Source: Jaapia argillacea MUCL 33604
Lineage: Eukaryota; Basidiomycota; Agaricomycetes; Jaapiales; Jaapiaceae
Length of the DNA: 64,000 nucleotides
Assembly: GCA_000697665.1 (NCBI GenBank)
Contig: KL197725.1
Span: 694,132 to 758,131 of the forward strand
Reading direction: 5' to 3'
The translations under genes were made by a program, and so were the position numbers. The notes below the pieces were generated by a model. It saw nothing but the letters and a program-made list of their open reading frames with translations. It was not told the origin of the DNA and searched no databases. Shown here one piece after another: positions 13,876 to 25,720 of this stretch. The first letter of the stretch is position 1. Each line of letters opens with the position of its first letter.

Positions 13876-15360
13876 TACGGTTGATTGTGGTGGTTGCGGT
13901 TCGGACTCATGGGGTCCGACTCGCGCACAGCGGCCTGGAGGAGGTTGCATGATTGATCGCGACAAAAATGTTTCTGAGTCCTGGTTCTTCGATTTTTCGA
14001 GGGCATTACGGAGAGGCGATCGGTCGGACGTCATGCACTGTTGTAGGGGACAGAGAAGGAGGTCGTATCTTCGTGGGAGATTAGCTACAGGGTTCAGAAA
14101 GAATGAGCGGCTTGCATTATATGTCAACCCCGTTGAGCAGACGTTTAATAGTGTTTGACTACGGGCTTACAACGATGCTTTGCTAAGTACAGGTTATCCA
14201 ATAGTGACCAGTCGACTGCGTTCTCATGCTCCAGATAGTTGAAGATAGAAGCTAGTACCGTAAACTTTCGGGGGCGGTGCTGTCCGAATCTATGGAGGTC
14301 GCGACGAGGAGCCCATGTAGGGATGCCCCGCCACGGCCGAACCTGTCCACAGTGGTTGAGAGTGGGTGCCGTATGTGACAATGTGCAACCTTGGTTGCAC
14401 CGAAAGGAACCCCCGAGCAACAAGGAGCCCTTGCTACAGCATAACGACCACCATAATGAAGTAGTGTCGGCGATGGGGTACTGTAAACGTATGCGAGATT
14501 CTCCAGGTATTTGAGGAGGGAAAGTGTGTGGAAAAGAGTATCAAAGGCTCCAGTTCAAGCCCGAGCAACGCTCACAAGGGCATTTGTCTGGATCGACAAC
14601 TGGAAGGGAATAGGAGATGCAGTATATAGCATGTTATATCCGACATATGGGTATCCCACAACGGATAATAAACGGATTATAATAATAATAAAAAAGGCTC
14701 CAGTTTGTCTGTTCCAGCCGTCTGAGTGAAGTCTTGTGTTTTGGATGGTGCGAGCATAGACGATCGTCGTGACACAGCTGGTTCCAGTCATGGGTGGCGC
14801 CAAGGGATGCAAAGACAGTGGTTTGAAATGTGGGACCTGTTTTGCAAGTTGTAACGCCATGGCATCTAGACCTCTGAGGTCAGAAGGGGACAGACCTCTG
14901 TCTCGCGAAAGAGTAACCGAAATCTCTCGAAAGAGGCTGGAAAGGGTCCTTCGGGATGAATATTGTCGTGGTCGTAGTTTCTGAGAATCTGCTCGACATA
15001 CCGGCGCTTGCCTCCACGCTACAGCGACTACGATGCGGCGGGCAGTCGGCTCTTGAAGAGGACGAATTCAGAATTCAAAGCTAGAAATCGACTAGCTCTG
15101 GACGAAAAACCCGCATTTATCTCCTGGTTCTGGTGGATTTCCATTGTCACGAGAGGAAATATATGGTTTCCCAAGAGCGAATCAACGTCGATCAACTCTT
15201 GACCGTCCGTTGGCACAACAAGGGAAGGTCGCATGTGGGGGTGGCGAAAGAGCTTGGCTGCAGCTGGGTTTACGGAAGATCCACGCTGCGCTGAAACGGC
15301 AGATTAACGTTGCAGGAAGGGCAATCATATTCCTACCTCGAGATTTGGGGACTCAGAGTT
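13876..15360. other. Gene-poor stretch before the kinase array
   Basis: About 1.5 kb with no coding region I can support. It contains one retrotransposon tail at 14556-14692. Open frames such as 14239-14514 (+) lack family motifs. Confidence 0.45.
14556..14692 (+). mobile_element. Short non-LTR retrotransposon copy (SINE or 5'-truncated LINE tail)
   Basis: A 137-bp insertion lies between two identical 13-nt direct repeats, AAAGGCTCCAGTT, at 14543-14555 and 14693-14705. These are the target-site duplication. The 3' end is an ATTATAATAATAATAAAA tail, the usual mark of target-primed reverse transcription. No RNA polymerase III A or B box was recognised, so a 5'-truncated LINE 3' end is more likely than a tRNA-derived SINE. 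The two repeat copies are identical, so the insertion is fairly recent. It carries no coding capacity. Confidence 0.75.
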
Positions 15361-15445
15361 TATAAAAGAGCAAGAAAGGGATTGGTGATTATTATGACTT
15401 TCACAAATCTCCGTCTGTTCACAAGAGGACTAATCGAGAAAGTCA
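15361..15445 (+). promoter_or_regulatory. TATA plus inverted-repeat module upstream of kinase copy 1
   Basis: TATAAAAG at 15361-15368 is followed about 24-30 bp later by inverted arms TGACTTTC (15395-15402) and GAAAGTCA (15438-15445). The same arrangement recurs upstream of the other three kinase copies. With a start site ~30 bp after the TATA, the arms would fall at the extreme 5' end of the transcript. Confidence 0.6.
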
Positions 15446-16010
15446 CAACGATCCTCAATGGGTTGCAAGATGGCTCTTCCATAAGCTCTGCAGACTACTC
15501 TAGGATTACACGCGGGCGGCCCGCGGTTCCAATCTGACGACGGGTCTTATTCAACTTCAAGACTGGTTCAGTTTCCAGAAGCAAGGCTCGAGAGTGGACA
15601 TCCTGTCGAATCAAAGAGCCAGGTCAGTCAGTCCCAGTTCCGCAGGAAGAGAATGACTGCGTGACTTACTGAACGTAAACATGGTTGGCAGTCAGTGGAG
15701 CACGATCCTATCCACGGGCCAGGGCTGACATCTCCATGATGGTTATTATCAGAGACCCAAAGTTCCATAGAACTCAAGTTGGTGGCCATCAGACCAGTCA
15801 CACCCCCGGCGCGAAAAGACGAGCCTTTATTGTACAGCATTTGCTCTGCAAATCCACTTCCAAATCCAAGGCAGGCGCTTAGTGCAACTTCATCACAGCT
15901 TACTCTCAGACCACCCCCCGACTACCAATAGTCGCTAGAACTGCGAGTGCAACGAAGAACAATCTCACTTGAGTTTCTACAGCCTGAGATTGCCCAGAGA
16001 TCCTGCAAAA

Positions 16011-18906
16011 ATGACAAGCCGTAGGAGCAATGGCGAAGAAGTCCGCGTGGGCGGTGAATTCGTGGAGAGTCCGACGAACGAGACGGGAGACGAGACTACC
16101 TCTGGTTCGTTCAGTCCGTGTTCAACTGTTCAGTGGTTTCATCGTTCGGGTTTCATTGTCGATTGCCTTTGTGTAACGAGCACCGTCCCGGCTGTGCCGC
16201 CGTTGGCCACAAGCTCCGCGATGGTCTTCATGTTGTCTCTTGCACCTATTCCAGACATCAGATGAAGGTTTCTAATACTTGTCTTCGATTCAGGCGAATC
16301 GCAGCTCCCAAATCCCAAAGTCACGAGGTAATCCATCCCTACTCGACGCTGTATTATTTCTTCCCCGCTGACGGTCCACTCGTAGCCTTTTGCATGCGTA
16401 TGGTTCTTTTCGAGGATGGCAAACGGAGCCAAGTTCTACACACCAGAACCAAGGCAGCGAAGGGCCGATCGTCGAATTTTTTAGATTATTTCATGATGTC
16501 ATCTCCAGCGACACCGATAGACAAGACATTCCGTCTCTGCTGGGGGAAGACGCTACGGTCTTCCTTGAATTTCTGTTTCAGGTGACTATCCACGTTGCAT
16601 CATCAGCGATATCTTCTTTTGAAAATGAGTTATCTCTTAGATCATGAAAGTATGGTCAATGTTCAAGATGTGGACCCAAACGGATGACTTGAGGACGCAA
16701 ATCCACCGTCTGGTGGTGAAGCTCTCTCGGAAGTCTTCCTTGGTCCCACAATCACTTGCCATCACTGGCGTTGAAATACTGCGAGAAAATCATGTATATG
16801 GCGGATTTGGTATCATCCATCTAGGCTCCTACCTTGGGCAGAAGGTAGCCGTGAAACAGTTACGGGTTGCAGTGAAAAATCAGCCCGTGCAGCAGCAAAA
16901 ACACCAACGGGTAAGATCTGAAGGTGCTCATCTTACCTCCACGTTCTAAATCTATCTCGCAGAGGTTCTGCCAGGAGGCCCTCATCTGGTGCTCGTTGGA
17001 ACACCCAAACATCCTACCCCTGCTTGGGGTCGACTTTGTGACATTTGGCTCATATCCAGCGATGATCTCTCCGTGGATGGAGAATGGAAATATTTTGGAT
17101 TATATTGACAGCCGTGATCTACAAGTTTCCCAGGTCGACAATATGGTGTGTTCCTTTTCCTTATCTTGTCGCGACCTTGCTTTATTGGATCATTCCTAGC
17201 TATTTGAGATTTCCAAAGGTCTGGAGTACCTTCACGATCGTTATATCGTTCACGGTGATCTTCGTGGGGTGAGCGCAGTCATCGCACTCGACTAATTCGT
17301 CACTGAACACGTCCGCCAGATGAATATCCTTGTCGATCCTCAAGGCCACGCTCTAGTTGCAGATTTTGGGTTATCAATTATCCCTGAGATCACCCTGAGT
17401 GCGTCCCCATCCAAAGCAGGCTGCACACGGTGGAACGCACCTGAATTGGTGGACTGGACGAGACGAGGCAGTCGTTCTTATGCCACAGATGTTTACTCTC
17501 TTGCCATGGTTGCTCTTGAGGTATGTGGGAGTTCGATCGAGAACCACCCATTTTGGCGGCTAAAAGAGTAGAATGCTATAGATCTATACAAGGGACGTCC
17601 CTTTCGCACACTTGGAAAACGATATGGCAGTTGCGCTGTCAATTTTGGCCAACAACAGGCCAAACCGTTCTGAGGTGGGAGGGGCAATGTCCGATGAGAT
17701 TTGGGCCCTGGTCCAGGATTGCTGGGCTCAAGGGCCTTCTGATCGGCCTACCATCACGCAGATTTGCGAAAGGTTATCTGCGCTCGACCATTCGCCAGAA
17801 CAACCCATATCCAGGTCCTTGACCCCCCGCCCTCCGACAGCCTTCCAGCCGACGGTCATTGTTGAACCCGACCGTCACATTGAACGTACCATTCTCAATG
17901 AAGACACATTGGATTCACCCACGGTTACTATCCTCACCTTTTCTGCTTCTGATCCACCTCCCGGAGATAGGCGAACACAGCATTCTGTATCAGAAGAAGA
18001 AGAAGAAACTCTTCTAAGCTTCCCATTCGACCCTCCTATGAATCAAGACCCAACACCCTCGTCGGAGCGAACTACTACCCCAGTTCCGACACCCAGTGTC
18101 TCTGAACCCCCCACAACATCTTCGCCCGCGGCCCCAGTATCCCCCACCCCTACCGCGGCCCCTCGCCCTCGACGCCAAAGCGACCCAGGCCTACATACAG
18201 GCAGTGGTTCCTCCGGTGGAGGCATCACGCCACCCATTACACCTGCTCGCAGCGAACCATCTTTACCTCCACCAGAATACTCGCCGCCGCCGAGTCCAAG
18301 CGACATTAGAATTGTTTTCCTGCCCTTGGTGAACCAAATAGCTGCCCAAAAGAGGATCGAGGTCAAATACGCCGATGTTTTCTCTGGCCCCCCTCATGCT
18401 CCTATCTGGTCTGTCAAGTGTAACAGTGAGAACACTCCAATTTTGTCGAGGGTCTGTATCTGACTCAATGAACTTTCCCAGTCGATGGCAGGGATGTGGG
18501 TGAGGGACGTGGGGTGACCAAGCAGGGGGCGAAGGAGACAGCTGCCAAGCAGGCCTATTATGCTCTGAACTGGAACCATTGTGCACTCCCCAATGGGCAA
18601 GGGTCGGGCCTCCTCCAAAACCAACCTTTTCTTCCGCGGTTTAATCAAATGGCCGCACAGCGCCGACATGAAGTTGAGTGGCTACCAACAAATTCTGGAC
18701 CTCCTCATGCTTTGAGATGGTTCATCACCTGTAGTGGTGAGAATATCCGTATGTTTGTTGTCTGAATCATCTCGGCTGATATCACGTTTTATGAAGTCGA
18801 CGGGCACCCTATGGGATATGGCCAGGGCCTTACCAAACAAGCTGCCAAGGAGGACGCCGCGGAGCAAGCCTTCTCCGCGATGGGATGGAGTACACGTGAA
18901 GACTAA
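16011..18906 (+). CDS. TKL-like protein kinase with two C-terminal dsRNA-binding domains, copy 1
   Basis: This is the most divergent member of the array. An acidic N-terminus (MTSRRSNGEEVRV...) leads to a helical region (FFRLFHDVISSDTDRQD) and the kinase domain, about 16770-17790. The domain has glycine loop GGFGIIHLG, VAVK lysine, catalytic loop HGDLRGMNIL, ADFGLS (DFG) and NAPEL (APE). A Ser/Thr/Pro-rich linker follows, then two dsRBDs: VFLPLVNQIAAQKRIEVKY...GPPHAPIW...GEGRGVTKQGAKETAAKQAY (about 18310-18575) and FLPRFNQMAAQRRHEVEW...GPPHALRWF...GYGQGLTKQAAKEDAAEQAF (about 18640-18895). GPPH-x3-W and the K-x2-AK-x2-AA helix are dsRBD hallmarks. Catalytic residues look intact. The intron inside dsRBD1 and the N-terminal exons are not resolved. 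A role as dsRNA sensor is inferred. Confidence 0.75.
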
Positions 18907-19849
18907 CTCACGTTTGCTCAGATGAACGTAACGCCACCGAAAATGGCCAACTCGTGTGGCATCTCGGATACGATGGATCACAGATGACTTGAGAAGTATT
19001 GACGTATGCTACCGCCATCAATGTACCACTAACATATGCAGATATTTCCTACTGTTGTACCGTGTGCTTGTATTGTCGTTCGATTGAATAGAGTGACATG
19101 TTTGAATGGACAGCCTTGATTTGAAAAGAAATGCAAAGTCTCAGTCATACCGCGATAACCTGGGTCAACATGTTACAACGACATTTCAAACTGTTGGGTA
19201 TGTGAACCAGAAATCCTTCGGTAAAGTGCTGCACCTCAGAACTGCGAGGAATGAGGAGGAGTTATGGTATGCCGCTTTGGTCCGACGAGGGGGCTAACGT
19301 GAAAATTCAGTCGTTTGCTGGAAGCCAGTCAGATTCGGCCATAATGAGCGAGAAACGAAAGTATTCACCATAACTACTGGCTATTACAATCAACCCTGGG
19401 ACTGTGGTTGACCAATGTATGATGAAATTGAACAGAGCTCAGGCAATTGAAGTTCGGCTACGCACCCCAATAAATTTCCTACGAAACATCATGCGTTTCT
19501 GAAGTCCACCCATGAATGAACGCACGCGCGGCTATCACGGATGATTTGGAAGATGTCGAGCGCCATTGCAACAATAACTATCCCGCAATCCACCAATAAT
19601 CTTGATGATAACGCCATAACCTCGCAGGGGTACCCTCCAGCATATAGGTTGGCCTCTCCAGGGTTTCGTGCTTCCTCAAAGGAGTGGAAGATCGTCCGTC
19701 GGCTCCGTAGATCACAAGTTGGGTAGATCTTCGCGTTCTGCATAGTAGGCTCCTGCGCTTCGATTACTGACTCGGCATGGTCTAATCATCGGTGGCAGCC
19801 GAACATGGAGAGAGATGAAGGCAAAGTAGGTGCAGTCTCCAGGTCCGCA
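18907..19849. other. Spacer between kinase copy 1 and repeat unit 2
   Basis: About 940 bp with no supportable gene. It has no counterpart in the other units, which marks the left border of the ~6-kb tandem duplication near 19850. Confidence 0.5.
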
Positions 19850-20030
19850 GGTCATAACGACCTTAACCAAAGTTCGAACCTTGAGCGACGACGGCTTCTG
19901 GTGCTCCGAGTGATCCTGTGAAGCTGTCGACGATTCAACGTCCGCAGCACACACAGAACCTCACTTTTATGATTTATTTCAGCGACTTTCAGCGATATGT
20001 AAACGGTTCCAGAGAACGTTTCTCAGAGGA

Positions 20031-20118
20031 TATAAAAGAGCGAGTAAGCGCTTGGTGATGTTTATGACTTTCACAAATATTCATCCACAGACAACAACGA
20101 TATTGAGAAAGTCATAAA
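20031..20118 (+). promoter_or_regulatory. TATA plus perfect 12-nt inverted repeat upstream of kinase copy 2
   Basis: TATAAAAG at 20031-20038 is followed by TTTATGACTTTC at 20061-20072 and its exact reverse complement GAAAGTCATAAA at 20107-20118, a 34-nt spacer. The arms are kept in unit 3 without change and in unit 4 with one mismatch. They may be a paired binding site or a hairpin at the 5' end of the mRNA. Confidence 0.6.
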
Positions 20119-20928
20119 AATCCTCAATGCCTGAGATGAAAGTAGGGCTCTTTCAAAAACTCAAAGTGTTCAATCTACTGGGATCGAATAGAAATGGGAG
20201 GAGGCTAAGAGAAAAGTGGCATCAAGGGAACGAGTCCATATGTAGTGCATTGACTGACCTGCCATGGAGCGGTACGAACACGGATGCATCGGTACAGCAG
20301 TAACCATGCACGAGGTGAGTGGCCATCCATCGCTTCAAGTTACTAGCTGCCCGAAGTCGCACTTGATAATCCTTGGTCCCAGATCCAACTTTAAAACAGG
20401 TTGCTTGCACCAAGTTGAAGAGGCCGCCCTTGGTTCGAGGCATGAAACCGTTGAAGATGGAAGAGCGAGGCAAGGCATCGCGTCAACGAAGTGGGGCAGA
20501 TCAGAGCGGGAATGAAGCTTTACTGTAGGACCAACTTTGGTCAGCGGCCGCCACAAGCCAAAAACCTCGCGTTCTTCTCTGTTCTTCTGCTCTGGATCTC
20601 AATTTCTGCTCATCACTATCTCATGGAGATGCTCCTCTATCCAAGAAGGTATCGGCATCCAGGATCCAGTTCAGGGCCATCTCCAAAATGGAGGTGCCTC
20701 CAACAAGGTATGTGAGCGCTGGGCGGCGTGGAAACAACCTTCATTCAAGGTCTAATCATAATCTCATCACATCTTTGGTTCTTTCCAGCGGGTAAACAGG
20801 AGACAGGAAGGATTTAACGTTCTGACACTTCGAATGCCTGGGCGCACACGTCCGCTCACTCTCCTCCATCCATTTATTGTCCAGAGGCTCAAGGTTTCTC
20901 GAAAGCGCGCATTGGAGTCAACGAGGAC

Positions 20929-23835
20929 ATGCCGCTCCGCCACAGACTTGACGACGAGCATGAAAATGGCAGTGGCACGGAGGCCCAGGGACCAAGTGGC
21001 GACACCAGTGATGGTACGTCCAATAAATTTGACTCCAGTTGCCTCCTCAAATCATCGTCGTTGCGTCAAGTCGATTCATCCACCGCGCGTGGCCTTGTAG
21101 AGAGGTGATTTTAGTCGTCTGTATGCTATCGCTACATCGCCACTCACCTCTGGAACGTGGACAGGTTGCTGACTGTCTATCGAACTTTGCGACGGTGGCA
21201 ACTATCGCGTGCCAGACCTTCCGACGAAGATAACGACGAGGCTCTCAAAGACTTCGTGGCGTTGTTCCAGGTGGTTGTTGGAAGCAGCCAATGTCGCCAC
21301 GCCGTGTTGGATTTGCAAGGAGAGGAGACAATCTCCATCCTTGATCTTCTCTTGCGGGAACGTCTTTTCTTGTAGGATTATGTCGAGCGCCCAGCTGAAT
21401 GATGTCACAGATAGTGGATGAATGGCTGTGGCTTCTGCCATTCTCAAACAGACAGTTTCTCGAAAAACATTCCCATCGACTTCTTGTCCGGCGTTCTCAG
21501 GGAGACCACAGTGATTTCCCCTCTTCTTTATTCATCGCTGGCCTCGAGTGCGACAATGACCCCGTCGGGGGTGGAGGATTTGCCAACGTACATCGAGGTC
21601 GCTATTCTGGGGAACCAGTGGCGGTCAAATGTGTCAGGCTGTTTGCACAATCACCGGGAACGATTCTCAAGACGAAACAGGTGCTTTGATGTCCCTCGCA
21701 TTTCGTCTGATTATCTGACATAGCTTTTATGAAGGCCATTTTGGCGGAAACAATGATCTGGCGTTCCTTGAAGCACCAATATATCTTACCACTAATCGGG
21801 GTCGACTCAACGCGCTTTGGTGGCACCGTGTGCATGGTATCGCCATGGATGGATTATGGAGATATCAACCACTTTGTGTCCGCTCTTGACCTCCCAGCAG
21901 AGCGTGTCAATATTCTGGTAAACCCCGATCACTTCCTGTCTTTCTTTCTTCCGTCTTCATACCGTTTTATAACAGCTGTTCGAAGTGGCGAAGGCTTTGG
22001 AGTACCTCCACTATCGAGACGTTGTCCACGGTGACCTCCGCGGTGTGAGTTTTTCGACTGTCTTAATGCGAGTGGCTCTGACCTCAACCCAGGGGAACAT
22101 TCTTATAGATGATGGATGTCATGTTCGCGTCGCCGATTTCGGAATGTCAACACACGTTGGTGTCACACAACCGTCTAACCTGGGAGGGACTCTTCGATGG
22201 ATGGCTCCAGAGTTGTTTTCGACCGGCCCCGTCAATAGTCGGACTGCTGCAGTGGACATATATGCATTCGCTATGGTGTGCTACGAGGTCAATCTCTTCA
22301 GTTTGTATGGTCCGCAAGCGTTGACCATAATCCAATATTGTGGAAATAGGTCTACCTCAGAAGTTATCCATTCCCAGACATTGTGGCGGAGCTCCAAGTT
22401 TTGGCGAGAGTGGCAAATGGGGAGCGACCTGCGCGTTCCTCGTTAGTGTCACGCGGAAGAAACATGTCGGATTACTTGTGGGGCCTTGTCAAGCGATGCT
22501 GGGCATCATCACCGACTTCTCGCCCTTCAGCGCCCTCAATTTGCGCGGAGTTGGCCTCATTTGGGCGGGAACGACCATCCGGAGAAACTTCAGGATCTGC
22601 GGAGGGAGTGATGGGTCAAGGAAGAGGGGAAAGCCCTCCACTGTCTGCCGCCGGAGGAGTGAGTTTGAGTGCCGAGTTCCGTCCAGAGTCAACTTCGTCA
22701 TTATCTGCGAGGAGTTTTGAGGCGAATCACGATGTAACTCGAACCGTCACTGCCTTCGATCGACACACCATCCCTTCTTCTGGTTCACTCAGTTCCGAAC
22801 CGCCCATTTCTTTGCACCGTCAATCGAGCCCGCGACCCGCACCCCAGACGGCGGACACAGATGGTCACGATTCGGGCAGTCTTTTCGGAGAGAGTCTCTC
22901 CCAATCCCCTTCTACCACACAAGAATCTACCCCCAACTCAAGCAGCTCTACCAACTCGCGAATGTCACAATCGACAGGAACCCATCCTCCATTCTCGGAA
23001 AGCCAGGCCTCAGATACCTATTCGTCAACTGCATCTCCTACTGCATCTTCACCTACGTCCCCGACCTCTCCATTAGCGGGGCCAAACTACCTATGGCATC
23101 TCAACGAGAAGTGTGTTCACTCGGGAGGGAAGATCACCATCGAGTGGGAGAACGACCACGAGGGTGAGGCCCACATGAGCGTACATCACGCGAAGTGTTT
23201 CGGTGCGCCCTACATCTTTCGAATTATACTCAAAACACAAACTCACGGCTCTCTCTGCCTAGTAAAAACCCACGACTCTCCACCAGAACTACTCGGCGAA
23301 GGGAAAGCAAGACGCATTCAAGCTGCTAAGGAGCTGGCGGCGCGTCAAGTTTATCAGTCAATTGATTGGTCTCGATTTCCTAGCACCTCGAGACGGTCAT
23401 CATCAGCTGCTGAATCAACCTCTTCTCAGTCCTCACTACCGTCTGCTTCTTCACCCCCTCCTATATCAGAAAGGACTTCTCGACGGCCACCTCCCTATTT
23501 GCCTGTGTTTAACGAAATCGCTTCGAAGACAAAGTGCATCGTTGATTACCTCACAGAACCAGCTGGAAGCACTACTCAGGATTGGGTCATCCGATGTGAA
23601 GGTATGAGTTTTCGGACCCTCCTCCATCTTCACTTATTCACCCGTCTGGGCAGTTAACAGAGCATTTCGCGGACGAGGGATAGGACGTACTAAACAGGAA
23701 GCAAAAGAACTGGCAGCGAAGGAAGCGTACTTCAGCATGGGGTGGCACCTTACGAATGAAGCATGTACGTTTGTTTTGCCCTCCTGTCGCAACTACCTCC
23801 TCACAAATGATTTAGCCAGGGCATCATCCACCTGA
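20929..23835 (+). CDS. TKL-like protein kinase with two C-terminal dsRNA-binding domains, copy 2
   Basis: From the chosen ATG a Gly/Asp/Glu-rich leader (MPLRHRLDDEHENG) is spliced toward a helical region (DFVALFQVVVGSSQCRHAVL) and the kinase domain (about 21550-22560): VGGGGFANVHRG, VAVKCVR, HGDLRG/GNILIDD, ADFGMS, RWMAPELF. A long Ser/Thr/Pro-rich linker follows, then dsRBD A (YLWHLNEKCVHSGGKITIEW...LLGEGKARRIQAAKELAARQVYQ, about 23088-23375) and dsRBD B (LPVFNEIASKTKCIVDY...RGRGIGRTKQEAKELAAKEAY, about 23500-23745). The last exon ends RASST and a stop at 23833. The junction between the helical exon and IVDEWLW has no good canonical donor in phase. Translation could start instead at MMSQIVDEWLW (21399). 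No lesion in kinase or dsRBDs was seen. Confidence 0.75.
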
Positions 23836-24059
23836 TTGAACACGGCTTGTCTCCGCACGTTTAGGATTACGAGAATAGCCACATGAACAACTTCAGAGGA
23901 ACGCAGGAGGATGTTCAGTATGTATGACTACTGTTACATTACACAAGACGATTTCATTACCCTGTACTCATCAAGGACTCATACATGTATTACATCTCAC
24001 CTCCAATGTATAAATCAACAAATGACCATTAGCCTCTTCATCTCCAAATCTAAATCGAC

Positions 24060-25720
24060 GTCAGCCAAGCTCATGACCTTCCGTGTCCTACTCCCTCTTC
24101 GTCTACCTCCCAGGCTGGGACCCGTACTCATGCTGCCAGAGTCCAGAGTCCAAAATTTCCACGTTCCACGACGATACCGTCCGTCTTGGCAACACTATTG
24201 TGACCCACCACATCTTCGCTCCTCGCAGGTAGAGGCACCTCGTGTTCCTGGTCGTCCCAGAATGGAGGTATGTCGACAGCAACAGCAAAACCACTCCAAA
24301 TAAACTGCCCTCAGCTCTGGAGACGCCAACCACTTCCCATTCCGCCGAGGCAGTCAGCGCAACTATTTCACGCAGAGTGCGTTCTCGCGAATCGAACATC
24401 GCACGCATCTACCCATCCAATGAAGAAAAGGGATGATCAATCACGACTGGAAAGATAATTAAAGCGGGAACACTCACCATCATGACCATCTAGTGCTCAT
24501 TGGCACTAACCTTGCCCAGATTCGGAAGCAGGGGGGGGGCTCCCTCGGACAGCATCACGGCGTCCTAACTATCATCTTCAGGTCGGTCTCCACCACCTTC
24601 AATCGCACCCTTATTTTCTGTTGGATCGGTTTCCGCGGTCTCGTCGACCATTTGCATCAATACTACCAATTTCCTCACAGGCCAAGAGCAAAATATGCAG
24701 CGACTAACTTCGTGTCAGGGATTGCTGATCATCTGAGCTGGAGCAGTATACTGTTCAAATGGGGTGTTCGCGAGCATCAGCCAAGCTCAAGGTTAGACAA
24801 AGAACGGTAGCCAATGTACAACAGAAAGAATTCATGAATAATGAAAACCACGTATTTACGGAAGGAACCGAAGACGAATGAAAGATCAAGATGAGCACTC
24901 ACCCCTTTGTAAAAGCGTCAGGCCAACCATGCGTAATAGCCCTCAACAAAAACAACAGGAAGTTCCCCAGTGGGAGTCGGGGGCTGGGGTGTGAAGAAGT
25001 CGTGTTCTAAACCAAACAAAGGTTGCGACCGTATCGACTGTTAGGATCGATGAGAGTGGCGATGGGAGAACAGGCGAACCTTGGAAAGTAACGACACCCT
25101 TTTCCAACCACTCTGGACATCACCCTTTCCATACCTGCATGTATTCAGTACACATAAAAAATATTAGCACCCCATCGTCACGTTTGTAGCCTCCTGGACA
25201 GATGAACAAGACTTGCAGTTCGACCCAGCCCTACAACTAATTCTCTACCTATGGACGATGAATCTCAACCCCGACGATGCGAACCTCGTCGCGAGAGACA
25301 CTTGTGGTACCGATAGTGTACAACCTGCTACATCTATGACGTGACTTGAAGGTGGGCCATGGGAGTGACGCCCAGTCGAAAGCTTTAGGGGTTGGGGACA
25401 ATGTGAATTTCACAAAGGCGGTGAAGGGATACGAAGGACTGACCATCCTCCACCCCTCATCACCTGCTCCCAACTACCACTTCCGACCATCGCGTGCTGA
25501 ACTTCTTCATCCACCTTATGCTCCCATCTTCCAACCACGCGAAGAACTCCGCGACCGTCCCATATGCAGTGTTGAATGGTGATCCGTTGGGACGTGTGAA
25601 TGGGGTTTTGATGCGATAGAATCAATTGTAGCTGATGCTATTGCAGGTGTCTTGGAAGCTGATGAACCGTAGGCCACAAGTTCAATTGGCGACGGCTTCC
25701 ATCGAGTGCCAGGATCCTGG
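24060..25720 (-). pseudogene. O-methyltransferase 3' fragment, copy a
   Basis: A decayed, 5'-truncated copy of the O-methyltransferase gene that is intact at 38174-41403. Recognisable pieces on the minus strand are ASKPHSHVPTD near 25590, KAFDWASLP near 25380 and RTLREIVALTASAEWEVVGVSRAEGSLFGVV near 24330-24400. The glycine-rich SAM-binding motif (VIDVGGGIG in the parent) is disrupted near 25340 and reading frames are broken repeatedly. Everything 5' of the middle of the gene is missing at the repeat junction. It was carried along with the kinase duplication and is not expected to encode an enzyme. Confidence 0.75.

Noticed and set aside
13625-14158. 177-codon plus-strand frame
   Set aside because: It overlaps the 3' end of the F-box-like gene in another frame and has no motif beyond it.
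15480-15545. Possible tRNA-like sequence (CGCGGTTCCAATCTGACG)
   Set aside because: No cloverleaf can be folded and there is no matching A box or acceptor stem.
18043-18366. 107-codon Gly-rich minus-strand frame
   Set aside because: Antisense shadow of the Pro/Thr-rich linker of kinase copy 1.
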